Source of the DNA: Prionace glauca
Lineage: Eukaryota; Chordata; Chondrichthyes; Carcharhiniformes; Carcharhinidae
Assembly (NCBI GenBank): GCA_037974335.1
Contig: CM075760.1
Span: 27,119,402 to 27,183,401, forward strand
Length of the DNA: 64,000 nt
Direction of reading: 5' to 3'
Part shown: in pieces, positions 44,408 through 54,782 of the stretch
How positions within the stretch are numbered: position 1 is the first letter of the stretch
Layout: every line of letters begins with the position of its first letter
Notes under the pieces: model-generated
What the model was told of the DNA's origin: nothing
Seen by the model: the letters and a program-made list of their open reading frames with translations, nothing else
The model's database searches: none
Translations under genes and position numbers: made by a program

Positions 44408-45309
44408 TCAGGGGGAAATGAGTTGAAGAATTGCAGTAAGGGGATATTTCAGTAGATATTTTAGCTGCTGTCTGAAGTGAGTTTGTGTCACAGCATAAAC
44501 GGCAGTATTTGTGCAGCAACTCAGGAGTTGCAGCATTAAGCCCAATTCCATAACAAACTTATCTAATGTTACCGACCAATAGCCCAAAAAAAATATTCGA
44601 GTCCATATAGAAAATACCATGAATGTCGACCATAAGAGGATGAAATTGGCTGAGATAACAAACAGTAAAATGATGGATTTCCTTCGACTTTCCATCTCTG
44701 CATCTCTGGGATTCTCCCCACTGTTGTGAGCCCGGAGTCTCCTGCGGGCTCTGCTGCTCACTAAAATGTGTCTGACAGTGAGAGCATTGAGCAGCAGAAT
44801 CAGAACAAATGGGACACACGGCGTTAAAATGTGGTGGAGGAACTCGATAATTCCCCAGACTGGAGAGAACATAAACTCTATTTTGATATCACAAAACCAG
44901 GGGAGGTTCGCCAGCCAATATCTATTTAATAACATAACATACCAGAAAATGTTCTTTAAAAAGCTCAGCACTGTCACTGTTCCCAGAATCACAGTCGCCG
45001 ATTTCTCAGTGCAATATTTACTTTTCAGCTTGGGGCAGCAAATGGCCACAAATCGATCAAAGGTGAAAGTGACGGTGAACCAGACAGAACAGTCAGTGGC
45101 TGCATAAAGCACGACGGCGTGGATGTTACACACAGGGAGCGATAGCAGGAAGGAAAACTGTTCTGGATAAAGAATGGGAATCTGTCTCAATATCAGGTCG
45201 AGGATAACGACCAGCAGATCCCCCACTGACATCGCCACCAGGTAACGAGTGACACATTTGGACAGACCACAGTTTCTGCTTGTCAGTGTCACAATTGTGA
45301 TTATGTTCA
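44408..45309 (-). CDS. GPR139-like: GPR139-like G protein-coupled receptor, exon 2 (7TM core)
   Basis: After a CCTGACAG acceptor, 300 codons are open to a stop. They give the end of TM1 (NIITIVTLT), TM2 (YLVAMSVGDLLVVI), a TM3 Cys61, the DRF variant of DRY at 85-87 (FTFDRFVAICC), Cys140 in ECL2, TM5 (PCVPFVLILLLNALTV), a basic third loop, TM6 (SIILLFVISANFILLW) and a NTAVY version of NPxxY at 268-272. The FTFDRFVAIC and LKNIFWY stretches and the KCVTRYLVAM segment are GPR139-like. The acceptor leaves phase 1 and joins in frame to either first exon at 52485 or 59190, restoring VPVNIITIV. A membrane receptor that couples to G proteins is expected; the ligand is unknown. Intact. Confidence 0.88.
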
Positions 45310-45310
45310 C

Positions 45311-45430
45311 TGTCAGGAAAGGAAATAAAGAATAAAATTAGACACGATTCATGGGAAGAAGTTATCATTTAGACTGATGATGTGTTGAAATTAAAAAAAA
45401 TGGACACACATAAAATCGCTTATTTTTTTT
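45311..45430. other. start of receptor intron (minus strand)
   Basis: A short pyrimidine-poor stretch upstream of the exon 2 acceptor on the minus strand; no further exon here. Confidence 0.4.
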
Positions 45431-45439
45431 TTAACCTAG

Positions 45440-45612
45440 CACGTCTTTTGCAGTGCGAAAGGAAAGTGAAGCATCCGGAGGAAACCCACACAGAAACGGG
45501 GAGATGGTCCAAACTCGACACAGTTGCTGACCCAAAACTCGAATTGAACCCATGTCCCTGATGTTGTGAGTCAGCAGTGCTAACCACTGTGCCACCGTGC
45601 TGCTCCATGGTA
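45440..45612 (-). mobile_element. tRNA-derived SINE, 5' half
   Basis: The minus strand starts GCAGCACGGTGGCACAGTGG with a B-box-like GGTTCAATTCG and the CTCCCCGTTTCTGTGTGGG body. It lies in the receptor intron. Confidence 0.8.
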
Positions 45613-46135
45613 GCAACACAATGGTACACATTTGGGAGAGAATCCACAACGTTGACTCTCACTCAGCTACAAGTAAATAGTCCATCTAACCTGTGGAGGA
45701 TTTGTAAGTTAAGTTGTCTGAGGAATTAAACCCTGACAGAAAATCTAGACTGGAGTCCTGTAGGTGGTAAATTATTGTCTCTCAGACAGCTCACTGACAA
45801 CCCCCACAACAGAGCAGGTACCAAACAGTGCTGGTTTGAGCCTTTCCTCTGGACAATACTAACAGTTGGCAGAGGGAGATCCTGATGCCTTGACAGCACC
45901 GAATCTCTATTATATTTACACAGAACTGTACCCTGGAGAGGAGACTACAACAATGTGGCCACTGTTAGTAGAACACAGGAAGAAATAATAATCTGACACT
46001 CGATTGGCACAGAACAAAAGTACTGGCGTTTGCTTTCAGCAGTGGATGAAAACTTCAGGGTTCAGCGAATAGCAGTCATCCATAATACTCGGTGCAATTG
46101 GTACTGTCCCACTTTGTTCTACTGGATCTGTTCAG
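45613..46135. other. unassigned intron DNA
   Basis: No exon or repeat recognised. Confidence 0.4.
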
Positions 46136-46139
46136 CTCC

Positions 46140-47045
46140 ATGAATCATCCCTCAGCAGGAAGGTTGCCAGTCTATGCACCAGGTAAAAACACTAACAGAG
46201 GCCAGGTCCAAAGGAAAAGCCAAGAAGGTGGTCTTAATGAATGTCATCCGGTGATTCTGGCATCCAATATTATGAAATACATCAAAAGGTTAGTCATGGC
46301 ATGAATCAGTTCCGGCTTTCCAGATGGCCTGGATCCACTACAGTTCTCCTCCATCCACAACAGGTCCACAAATGCCGTCTCCCTGACCCTACAGCGAACC
46401 TTATAACGCCAACTTGTGTTTATCGACTACAGTTCCTCATCCTTGAACACCATTATTCCAACCAAACTCATGTCCAAATCCTGTGGCCTGGGGTTTGACT
46501 CCTGCCTCTGCAATTTGTTTCTGAACTTCCTGACGCACAGACAGCAATAAATAAGGGTAGTCAACAAAAACCTCCTCCACAAATCATCCTCAACAGTGCT
46601 GCCCCGTCAAGCTGTGTCCTCGGCCCCTTTCTACATTCATACCGTGCTGACTGTGTGGCCAAGTTCCCCTCCAAATCAATTTCCAAGTTTGCTGATGACA
46701 CCTGTAGTGGGTCAGATCTGAACCAACGATGATAAAAGGAAAGACAGAGAATCTAGGTGAACTGGGGTGGCAACAATAATCTCTTCCTCAATGTCAACAA
46801 AGCAAACCGACTTAAGGAAGCATAGTGGACTACCTGTCCGTATCTACATCAGTGGATGAAGTTCAAATGTTGGAGAGCTTCAGGTTTTAGAGTCCAGATC
46901 ACCAACAACCTCTCCTGCCTCCTCCATGACCACACTATAATAAAAAAAATACTATGAACGCCTCTATTTTGTTCAGTCATTTATGGACATTTGGCATGTC
47001 AGCTGCGACTCTCACCATCTACGAAGGCTGGTTAGGTCAGAGACA
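46140..47045 (+). mobile_element. LINE RT fragment, family G (decayed)
   Basis: 'GGCCTGGATCCACTACAGTT', 'TATTCCAACCAAACTCATGTCC' and 'AAGTTTGCTGATGACACC' (an FADDT-type motif) are those of a widespread fish LINE whose RT has SSAFNTI and THDC motifs. I place it near the CR1/L2 group from memory. Frames are broken. It lies in the receptor intron. Confidence 0.65.
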
Positions 47046-47079
47046 CTGGAAGGGAGCGGATGTAGTGGGTGGTGGTGGC

Positions 47080-47455
47080 AGTGTTTTTAAGTGGGGTGGG
47101 GTGGGGTGGAAACATAAGAGATATGTACAAACTTATGTCGCACAATGATAGGAAGAAACATTTTCCCTTCAGTAAAGGTTTCATTAACCAGTAGGTGTGG
47201 AATTAAGGTAAAGGGCAGATTTCTGTGTGGATTTGAGGAAAAATGTTTCCATCCACAGGGTGCTGGGATCTGCAGCTCAGGGCCTGAGAGGATGGTAGAA
47301 GCGGGAACAACCACAAGAGGCATTTAGATCAGCAATTCAAACGCCAGAATATATAAGGCTGTGGATCGAGTGCTGGAAAATGGGATCCGATTGGAAAGGA
47401 TGACCAGTTCCAACATAATGGGCCGTTTTGTGCTGTTCAACCTGTTAGTTCACAA
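47080..47455 (+). mobile_element. old CR1 LINE 3' end
   Basis: 'GGAATTAAGGTAAAGGGCAG', 'GGATTTGAGGAAAAATGTTTCC', 'GAGAGGATGGTAGAAGCGGGAAC' and 'AATGGGCCGTTTTGTGCTGT' are a decayed CR1 C-terminus and tail. Confidence 0.65.
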
Positions 47456-47474
47456 GATTAAACCTGTTCCAAAT

Positions 47475-47660
47475 CTATGTACCCCATAGTGCATGCAGAG
47501 AGGCAGCAGGGCATTCCTTTCCTACCCCACTGTGCATGCAGAGAGGCAGTGATGCTTCCTCCCTACCACAACTAATCACACCCAGAATGGCAGTGCGGAC
47601 CACCCCACCTCACAGACAGCGTGCAGAATGGCAGTTGGACCCTCTATGACCCAACAACTC
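47475..47660. repeat. short ~57-base tandem repeat
   Basis: 'GTGCATGCAGAGAGGCAG' occurs twice about 57 bases apart, followed by weaker units ('GCGTGCAGAATGGCAG'). Confidence 0.5.
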
Positions 47661-48129
47661 CGTTCAGAATGTGCCCCACTAGCTACAGCCTCCGTTCTTG
47701 TAGACTCCGCTACCTCGTACCCCATTCCTTGGTCCTGCCAGGTGGACATCGCCCAGAGGCACCTACCTTTGTCCTCGACCTTGCCCACTGCCCTCAATGG
47801 CCTTCGGTTTTACAGACGAGGTCATCACGACTCGTCTACATGTATGTGGACTGGCTGTTTTCCTCACCGAACACAACCTCTCCCGGTGAGGCTTCAAAGG
47901 CAAGTGTGCGACACAATTCCATCCCGGGATCGCTAAAATTATTTAAATTTGTTTTCTTAAAATAAATTTCATTGATTTATTCAGCCTCTTGCCAGAAATG
48001 GGCGGCAGGTTGAATCCGCTGAAAATCTGCTGCCGGTGAAGAGAGCAAGAGGTGGGAAATTGGACGTGGACCTGCGATTCAGGGTGTCACACAGTTTTAC
48101 TGCTCACCTTATCATCAAGGGGCAGGGAG

Positions 48130-48155
48130 TAGTTGTTAACTAAGTTGTGTATGTG

Positions 48156-48211
<56 letters not shown>

Positions 48212-48260
48212 TGTGTGTGTGTGTGGTATGTGTGTGTATGAGAGAGCAAGAGAATGCCAT
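48130..48260 (+). repeat. (GT)n microsatellite
   Basis: Long GT run with minor interruptions; a shorter equivalent lies at 57575-57620 in duplication copy 2. Confidence 0.95.
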
Positions 48261-48435
48261 CCGAGTTTGTCTTTCTTAAGTGTGCATTGCTCTGGAGTGT
48301 TATCGCAATTTTGGTTGTTCTTGAGTTTGTTTATGACTGGGAGGAAATGCTTTAATCTGATTGTTTCTCCCAGCACGTGTATATTATGTCTGTGTTTGTG
48401 GCTGTGTCTGAGTGTTTGTGTTTCTGTAATTCTAG

Positions 48436-48737
48436 GAGAGATTGTGGTGCTACAGGGGGTAGCTTTGTTGCCTCACAACACCAGAGGCCCTGGTTCAATT
48501 TCAGGCTTGGCTACAGTCTGTGCACAGTCTGCAAGTTCTCCCTGTGTCTGCATGGGTTTCCTCCCGGTAGCTCTGGTTTCCTCCCACTCCCTGACAGTTG
48601 AGCTTGTTAGATGAATTGACCATGCTAAATTCTCCCTCAGTGTATCCAAACAGGCACTGGAGTATTGTGTTTCGGGGATTTTTAAGTAATTTCATTGCAG
48701 TGTTAATGTAAGCCTACTTATGACACTGATGACTAAA
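48436..48737 (+). mobile_element. tRNA-derived SINE, alternative 3' end
   Basis: Head 'GTGGTGCTACAGGGGGTAGC', B-box-like TGGTTCAATTTC, body 'GCATGGGTTTCCTCCCGG', and end 'TTCATTGCAGTGTTAATGTAAGCCTACTTATGACA'. Shared at the same place with duplication copy 2 (57818-58105), so it predates that duplication. Confidence 0.8.
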
Positions 48738-48769
48738 CTTCAAGCTTTACAAAACATGTTCATTCATGA

Positions 48770-49540
48770 TGCATTTTGGTAGGACAACTTGAATGTGGAT
48801 TACAGGGTACGCAGGAGGTTTCTGAGGAATGTGGAGGAACAGTGAAATCTTCGGGTTCACATCCACAGATCTCTGAGTGTTGCCACTCAAGTGGATAGAG
48901 CCGTGAAGAAGTCTGATTGTGTGTTAACGTTTATTAACAGGGGGTTTGAGTTTAAGAGTCATGGGGTTATGCTGCAATTATACAGCATCTTGACGACACC
49001 ACATTTGGAATATTGTGTGCAGTTCTGGTCACATCACTCAAAGAAGGATGTGGAAGCATTGGAGAGAGTGCAGAGGAGATTTACCAGGATGCTGCCTGTT
49101 TTGGAGGACAGGTCTTATGAGGAAAAGTTGAGGGAGCTGGGGCTTTTCCCTTTGGAACAGAGGAGGATGAGAGACGACTTAATAGAGGTTTATAAGATGA
49201 TGAGGGGGATAGATAGAGTGGACGTGCAGAGACTATTTTCTTGGGGTGGACGTAACTATTACTAGGGGGCATAACTATAAGGTTCATGTTGGGAGATATA
49301 AAAGGGATATCCAAGCGATGTCTGTATTCAGAGAGTGGTTGGGGTATGGAATACACTGCCTGTTGTGATAGTGGAGTCAGACACTTTAGCAACTTTGAAG
49401 CGGTTATTGGATAGGTACAGGGAGCACTCCAGAATGGTAGGGATTGGGATAGCTTGATCTTGGGTTCGGACGTACCTCAGCACAACATCGAGGGATGAAG
49501 GGCCTGTGCTGTGCTGTACGGTTCTATGTTCTATATGTTC
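48770..49540 (+). mobile_element. CR1 LINE 3' part (TTCTATG family)
   Basis: The frame 48891-49265 encodes LTTPHLEYCVQFWSHHSKKD and EQRRMRDDLIEVYKMMRGID. The tail ends in TTCTATG units (49515-49540). Absent from duplication copy 2, so it is younger than the duplication. Confidence 0.8.
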
Positions 49541-49949
49541 TATGTTTTATATGCTCTCACTGTAAGAGCTTGCTGTGCAAGTATGGACATTAAAATGGAT
49601 TCTGAGGCCTGGTGACTGGGTGGGTTATTAGCAATGAACTGGTGTTATATGTAGAGGGGAAAATAGTTATGTCTCAATCTTTTACTCATGAGGGAATAGT
49701 GTTGGATTTCACACGTCTATGGAAAGTCACAGCACACAGAAAATATCATGGCCCATAAGCCCTGAGACAATTGTCAGCTGCTGAAAGAATTAATAACTGG
49801 AAACAGGGATTCAACATAAACAACAGGAGAAGCAAATCGAGTACTGTAAATGACAAGAAAATCAATGCGTTAAACAGCATTTCTAGAATTAGGAACTGGA
49901 CACAGGCGACAGGAATTTACAGACTCAGTCTACCCAAAACTGCAAAATC
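49541..49949. other. receptor intron, unique part of copy 1
   Basis: Non-repetitive apart from its match to 58135-58310 and 58850-59105. The frame at 49771-49953 has a homologue in the other copy but no family signature. Confidence 0.5.
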
Positions 49950-52400
49950 CTGACCGTGTTCAACAGAGAATCCAAAGAGATTCTACAATGCATAAAGTAC
50001 CAGAGAGTGACATTGGAGAGAGAGGGGCCTCTTAAGGATCAACAAGGTCATCTATTTGCAAATCCACGAGAGATGAATGAGATCCTAAATGAATGTTTCT
50101 CATCAGTATTTATTGTTGAGAAACGCATGGATTTTAGGGAACTTGTGGAGAAAAAAATGTGATGTCTGGAAGAATAGACATAATACAGAGAAAGAGGAAG
50201 TTTTAAAATGCATCCAGGTAGATAAATCCCCGGGATCTGATGAAATATATCCCAGGACATTTTGGGAGACTAGGAAGGAAATTGCAAGACTCTTAATTGA
50301 GGTATTTGAATCACCGATAGTCACAAGTAAGGTGTCTGAAGATTGGAGAGTGGCAAACGTTGCCTTAGTTTAAAAATGTCTGCAGGGAAAAGCCTGGTAA
50401 CTACAGGCCAGTGACCTCACATCTGTGGTGGGTAAATTGTTGGAAGGTATTTTGAGAGACAAAATCTCTGGGCATTTAGAGAGGGAACGACGGATGAAGA
50501 ACTTTCAGCATGGCTTTTTGAATGGAAAATAATGTCCTACAAACTTGATTGAGTTTTTGAAGGGGTATCCATGAACATAGATGAGGGAGTGCGGTTGATG
50601 TTGTCTACAAGGACTCTAGCAAGGCCTTTGGAAAGGTAAAACATACTACGTTGTTGCATAACAACGGCCTCGCAGGTGGAGGAGGTGATCAAGAAGGCGT
50701 ATGGTGTACTGGCCTTCATTAATCGAGGGATTGAGTTTAGGAGTCGGGAGGTAATGCTGTAACTTTACAGGACCCTCGTCAGGCCTCATTTGGAGTACTG
50801 TGCGCAGTTCTGGTCGCCTCACTATAGGGAAAGACGTAGAAGCTATTGAAAGGGTGCAGAGGAGATTTACAAGGATGTTGCCTGGACTGGGAGGCATGCC
50901 TTATGAAGATAGGTTGAGGGAGCTGGGACTCTTTTCCCTGGAGAGGCGAAGGTTGAGAGGCGACCTGATAGAAATTTATAAAATGTTGAGAGGAATAGAT
51001 AGGGTGGACTCTCAGAGGCTATTTCCCCGGGTTGAAATGGTCGCTACGAGAGGACACAGATTTAAGGTGCGGGGAGGGAAGTACAGAGGTGATGTTAGGG
51101 GTAAGTTTTTCACTCAGAGGGTGGTGAGTGAATGGAATCGGCTGCCGTCATCAGTGGTGGAGGCGAACTCGCTGGGGTCTTTTAAAAGACATCTGGATGA
51201 GTATATGGGGTTTAATGGGATTGGGGGTTATAGATAGGTCTATAGATTGGTGGGGTTGATGTGATCGGCGCAACACGAGGGCCGAAGGGCCTGTTTGTGC
51301 TGTAATGTTCTATGTTCTATGTTCTATAACGTTAAATCTCATGGGATCCATGGTGAGGTATCTAAATGGATACAAAATTAATTCTTGTCAGAAGCCAGAG
51401 GGTGGTTGTAGAGGGTTTTCTTTTTCAAACTGGAGGCTTGTGACAAGCAGTGTGTCTCAGGAATCAGTGCTGGGTCAGCTGTTGCTTGTCATTTAGATTA
51501 ATGATTTGGATGCGATTATTTAGAGGCATGGTTAGTAAGTTTGCAGATAATAACAAGATTGGTGGCATAGTGGACATTGAAGAAAGTTGTATTTGATTGC
51601 AACAGGATCTTGATCAATTGAGCCAGTGGGATGAAGAATGGCAGGTGGAGTTTAATTTAGATAAATGCGATGTGGTGCATTTCGATAGATTGGATCAGGG
51701 CAGGACTTACTCAGTTAATGGTAGGGCATTGGTGAGAGTTAAAGAACAAAGAGATCGAGAGGTACAGGTTCATAGCTTCTTAAAAATGGAGTCAAAGATG
51801 GTGAAGAAGGCATTTGGCATGCTTGGTTTCATCGATCAGAACATTGAATACAAGAGTTGGAATGTCTTGTTGAAGCTGTATAACACATTGGTAAGGCCAT
51901 ATCTTGAATAATGTGTGCAATTCTGTTCACTCTATTATAGAAAGCATATTATTAAACTAGGAAGAGTGCAGCAATGATTTATTAGGATGTTATCGGGACT
52001 TGATGGGTTGTGTTACAAGGAGAGGCTGGATAGGCTGGGACTTTTTTTCTCTGGAGTGCAGGAGGCTGAAGGGTGATCTTATAGAAGTCTATAAAATAAT
52101 AGGGAACACAGATCAGCTGGATCGTCAATATATTTTCCCAAAGGCAGTTGAGTCTAAAACTAGAGGGCATAATTTTAAGGTGACAGAGAAAAGTGTCCAG
52201 GGGGCATTTTGTTTTTCACACGGAGGGTGGTGAATGGTTGGAACAAGCTGCCAGAGGTAGTAATAGAGGCGGGTACTATTTTGTCTTTTAAAAAGCATTT
52301 TTATATGTACATAGATACGATAGGCATAGAGGGATATGGGCCAAAGGGAGCTTACGGATTTAAAAAGTTTGACTCAAGGGCCTATTTCCAAGCTGTAACC
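49950..52400 (+). mobile_element. old CR1 LINE, RT domain, split by a younger CR1
   Basis: Decayed ORF2: VDKSPGSDEIYPRTFW, then SFLNGK-region RT sequence to 50660. It resumes at 51329 ('CAGTGTGTCTCAGGAATCAGTGCTGG', QQDLDQLSQWDEEWQVEFNL) and continues to 'GGGCCTATTTCCAAGCTGTAA' at 52378-52400. 50661-51328 is a nested CR1. It lies in the receptor intron and is absent from duplication copy 2. Confidence 0.75.
50661..51328 (+). mobile_element. CR1 LINE 3' part (TTCTATG family), nested
   Basis: Open C-terminal ORF2 (FTRMLPGLGGMPYEDRLREL, FFTQRVVSEWNRLPSSVVEA) and a TTCTATG tail at 51305-51326. Almost the reverse complement of 29577-30207, so both come from a recent burst. Confidence 0.88.
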
Positions 52401-52484
52401 CTCTCTGACTTGATTATGCTCCGACCCTCGCCTGCTTTGATTCCCGTAGTGGTCCGGCTGGTACAGTTCCAGCCAGGGACTTAC

Positions 52485-52803
52485 CCGGAACACTAACAAT
52501 CACCAGGAGGGGATAGTAAAAGCATTGAAACACGTTCAGTAAAAACACAATCCGATCAGCCGATGTTATCCAAAAATCATCTGCAGTAAACGTAGAAATC
52601 CAATAAAACAAACTCCTGTCCACGGTTGGAACATTCGAAACCATCGTTCGCAGATTCTGATCCATTGTTGGGACATTCCAATCCATCGTTCCCAGATTCT
52701 GATCCATTGTTGGAACATTCCAATCCATTGTTCCCAGATTCTGATCCATTGTTGGAACCTTCCAATCCATTGTTCCCAGATTCTGATCCATTTGTTGGAA
52801 CAT
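52485..52803 (-). CDS. GPR139-like: GPR139-like receptor, first exon 1b
   Basis: The open frame from the ATG at 52803 holds repeats of MDQNLGTMDWNVPT, then RSLFYWISTFTADDFWITSA, DRIVFLLNVFQCFYYPLLV and IVSVP, with a GTAAGT donor at 52479-52484. The last part is the start of TM1. Exon length 319 bases, phase 1, fits the exon 2 acceptor and would give about 406 residues. An upstream ATG (53062) opens a frame that runs into the repeats but is thrown off by one extra base near 52790 (CCATTTGTTGG). Each repeat carries Met codons, so a start inside the array is possible. Separated from exon 2 by 7.2 kb. Confidence 0.75.
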
Positions 52804-52918
52804 TCCAAACTATCATTCCCAGATTCTGATCCATTGTTGGAACATTCCAATCCATTGTTGCCACATTCTGATCCATTGTTGGAACATTCCAATCCATTCT
52901 TCCCAGATTCTGATCTCT
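52625..52918 (-). repeat. 42-base coding tandem repeat in exon 1b (about 7 units)
   Basis: Seven near-identical 42-base units ('GGAACATTCCAATCCATTGT' on the plus strand marks each). Forty-two is a multiple of three, so unit gain or loss keeps frame. Translated on the minus strand the unit is MDQNLGTMDWNVPT. Confidence 0.95.
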
Positions 52919-53165
52919 CCTCTCCCTCCCTCGCTCTCCACAGCCGCTGATCTCTGTTAGTGTCGGAACTCTCGCTCCCGTTAACTCAATGGGACAACAT
53001 ATTGAACGGAGTCCCTTATTAATAGAAAAGGGAAACCCTCCAGGCACACTAATCAGGTCCATGGAGACTCACATCAATTACAGTCACTTAACAAACAGCT
53101 TCACCTAACCCCCTTCAATCCAATACTTTCTGTACACAAAGTAGAAAATTTACAGCCTCGATGGG
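52919..53165 (-). promoter_or_regulatory. 5' UTR or promoter-proximal region of exon 1b
   Basis: About 250 bases conserved with 59445-59737 of the other copy, including 'CTCTCCACA..GGCTGATCTCTGTTAGTG' and 'ACTCACATCAATTACAGTCACT'. Probably 5' UTR and proximal promoter; no clear TATA box was identified. Confidence 0.4.
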
Positions 53166-53169
53166 GTGC

Positions 53170-53605
53170 TGAGTGTCAGGGAGATATGGAAAGTTGGAAA
53201 TAACGGTGGGTCAGACACAGCAGTGCAGAAGGACTTCCTATGGCCCATCGAGTCAGCACCGCCTCTTTGACAAACTATTTTACCGGCACTGGAATGATCA
53301 TGGCACATGTTTTCTTTGAAGATCAATGTTACTATTTAAATATGGAGACCAGAATGTGCCTCTCAATGCACAAATAGTGTTGGTTTCGACATAATTTACA
53401 TCAAACTTTAACATAAATCTGTTTGTTTTCCATTGTGATATGGCCCTAAATCTTACTGTAAGGATAACACAGGTCATTGAACTTTCTATCATTCATCTCC
53501 TCCAATAATTTTTGAGGTGATTCATTAAGTACTAAAATAATTCACTAAGTTTTTTTTTAGGATTTAGAGTACTTGAAACAGAGTGTACACAATCACTGGA
53601 CACTT
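53170..53605. other. unassigned DNA
   Basis: 53215-53265 contains a SINE-end-like piece ('AGAAGGACTTCCTATGGCCCATCGAGTCAGCACC'); the rest is not recognised. Confidence 0.45.
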
Positions 53606-53607
53606 CA

Positions 53608-53852
53608 TTTGGGTGGCACAATATTAGCACTGCTGCCTCACAGTGCCTGGGAGCCGAGTTTGATTCCCGGCTTTTGATCCCTGTGTGGAGTTTTCACATT
53701 CTCCCCGTGTCTGCATGGGTTTCCTCCGGATGCTCCAGTTTCCTCCCACCCTCTGAAAGATGTGCTGGTTAGGTGCATTGGCCATGCTGAATCCTGTCTC
53801 AGTGTAGCCGAACAGTCTCTGGAGTGTGGTGATGAGGAGATTTTAACAGTAA
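53608..53852 (+). mobile_element. tRNA-derived SINE, 3'-truncated
   Basis: A box 'GTGGCACAATATTAGCACTGCTGCC', B box GAGTTTGATTCCCGGC and 'GGTTTCCTCCGGATGCTCCAG'. The usual 3' end is cut by the next element. Confidence 0.8.
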
Positions 53853-53854
53853 AA

Positions 53855-54290
53855 GATCCCTGTTGAGACCGTCATGACACACGACAGCGCAGAGTCGCTG
53901 AACAGAGACTGATAGCCAAGTTCCGCACACATGAGAATGGTCTCAACAGGGATCTTGGGTTCATGTCACACTATCTGTAACCCCCGTGACTTGCCTGGGT
54001 TTGCAAAACCTCACTTACTGTACTGTCTGGAGACAATACACATCTCTTTAAACTGTGATCAGTGCTCCTTCCACTCACATTATCAGCCACTTTAAGACTT
54101 GAACAGCAGGTTAGGTGTAAGGATTCGCATTCTAATCAGCAATCTCTAAACTGTCTGTGCTTTATATGCTCTGTCTGAGGCCAGAACTCTCCGTTCACCT
54201 GACGAAGGGACTAACCCGAAAGCTTGTGAGAATATTATCAAATAAATCGGTTGGACTAAAACCTGGTGTTGTCAGACTTTTTACTGTAAA
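53855..54290 (+). mobile_element. 3' end of an unassigned retroelement
   Basis: One frame ends KFRTHENGLNRDLGFMSHYL and stop. A non-coding end follows with 'CACCTGACGAAGGGACTAAC', 'AAATAAATCGGTTGGACTAAAACCTGGTGTTGTCAGAC'. I recognise this as a widespread cartilaginous-fish repeat but cannot place its family. It starts with a perfect 16-base inverted repeat (53855-53870 and 53939-53954). Confidence 0.55.
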
Positions 54291-54383
54291 TATTATTTCC
54301 AGAGTAATTGTAAGATCTCTTAGTAGATTTCTGAGTAGGAGAGGCAGCATTTCGAGATCTGGCCGTTACTCTATTTGCATAAC

Positions 54384-54780
54384 TTATTCAGTGTGACAGT
54401 GAGTGCCGAAATGAGCAAATAAGTGACTATCCCCAGCCAATTTATTTGGCAAATCAACTAAATAAGTGGAGGGACAAGCAAGAAAGGCCACCCCCTCAAA
54501 AAGAAGGGAAGATACGAAACAAAAGACACAGCAGATGGCAAAATTAGAACATGAAGTAAAAATGTGGTTAAAGGGGTGAATAAACCACGCCAATCTCTGT
54601 GGTGCCCAGCAAGCACCGAATGCCTGGATAGTGCCCTCGGACACTGCATGCTGCCTCTCCAGGGACACACAACCATGAATGCAGCCGAGGTAGAGGGCCA
54701 GACAGTAAGGCTGGGCGGTCCCCTGAGTCATCTGCTGCCTTGACGTTAATAGCTCGTTTGGCCAGGCCCAGAAGCAGGTT
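54384..54780 (-). mobile_element. decayed end of an unassigned repetitive element
   Basis: The minus strand reads LAKRAINVKAADDSG and VPGEAACSVRGHYPG, followed by a T-rich end and 'CCAAATAAATTGGCTGGG'. A similar ORF end plus 'CCAATAAA' terminus is known to me from shark repeats. Family not assigned. Confidence 0.45.
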
Positions 54781-54782
54781 CA

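Larger units (their letters stand above)
47780..53165. repeat. receptor-gene segment, duplication copy 1
   Basis: With its LINE insertions removed this aligns collinearly to 57140-59737: 47785-48140 with 57150-57495 ('TTTTCCTCACCGRACACAACCTCTCC'), SINE 48436-48737 with 57818-58105, 49555-49650 with 58135-58310, 49710-49945 with 58850-59105, and 52430-53165 with 59120-59737. The duplicated unit covers intron and a first exon of the receptor gene. Copy 1 has been enlarged by several CR1 insertions. Confidence 0.85.

Noticed and set aside
47621-47965. Plus-strand frames of 114 and 102 codons
   Set aside because: They cross a short tandem repeat and an intron block whose duplicate at 57140 is not open in the same way.
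48147-48614. 155-codon frame starting with a Val-Cys run
   Set aside because: The start is a GT microsatellite and the rest is a SINE.
52626-52829. Plus-strand repeat protein (HSNPSFPDSDPLL units)
   Set aside because: Antisense shadow of the 42-base coding repeat; the minus strand has the conserved donor and TM1 start.
52625-52918. CRISPR-like array
   Set aside because: The 42-base units are directly adjacent with no unique spacers, and the DNA is animal.
52577-53062. 161-codon receptor first exon starting at 53062
   Set aside because: The frame leaves the conserved one near 52790 and does not reach the TM1 start or donor, so it was not called as coding as it stands.
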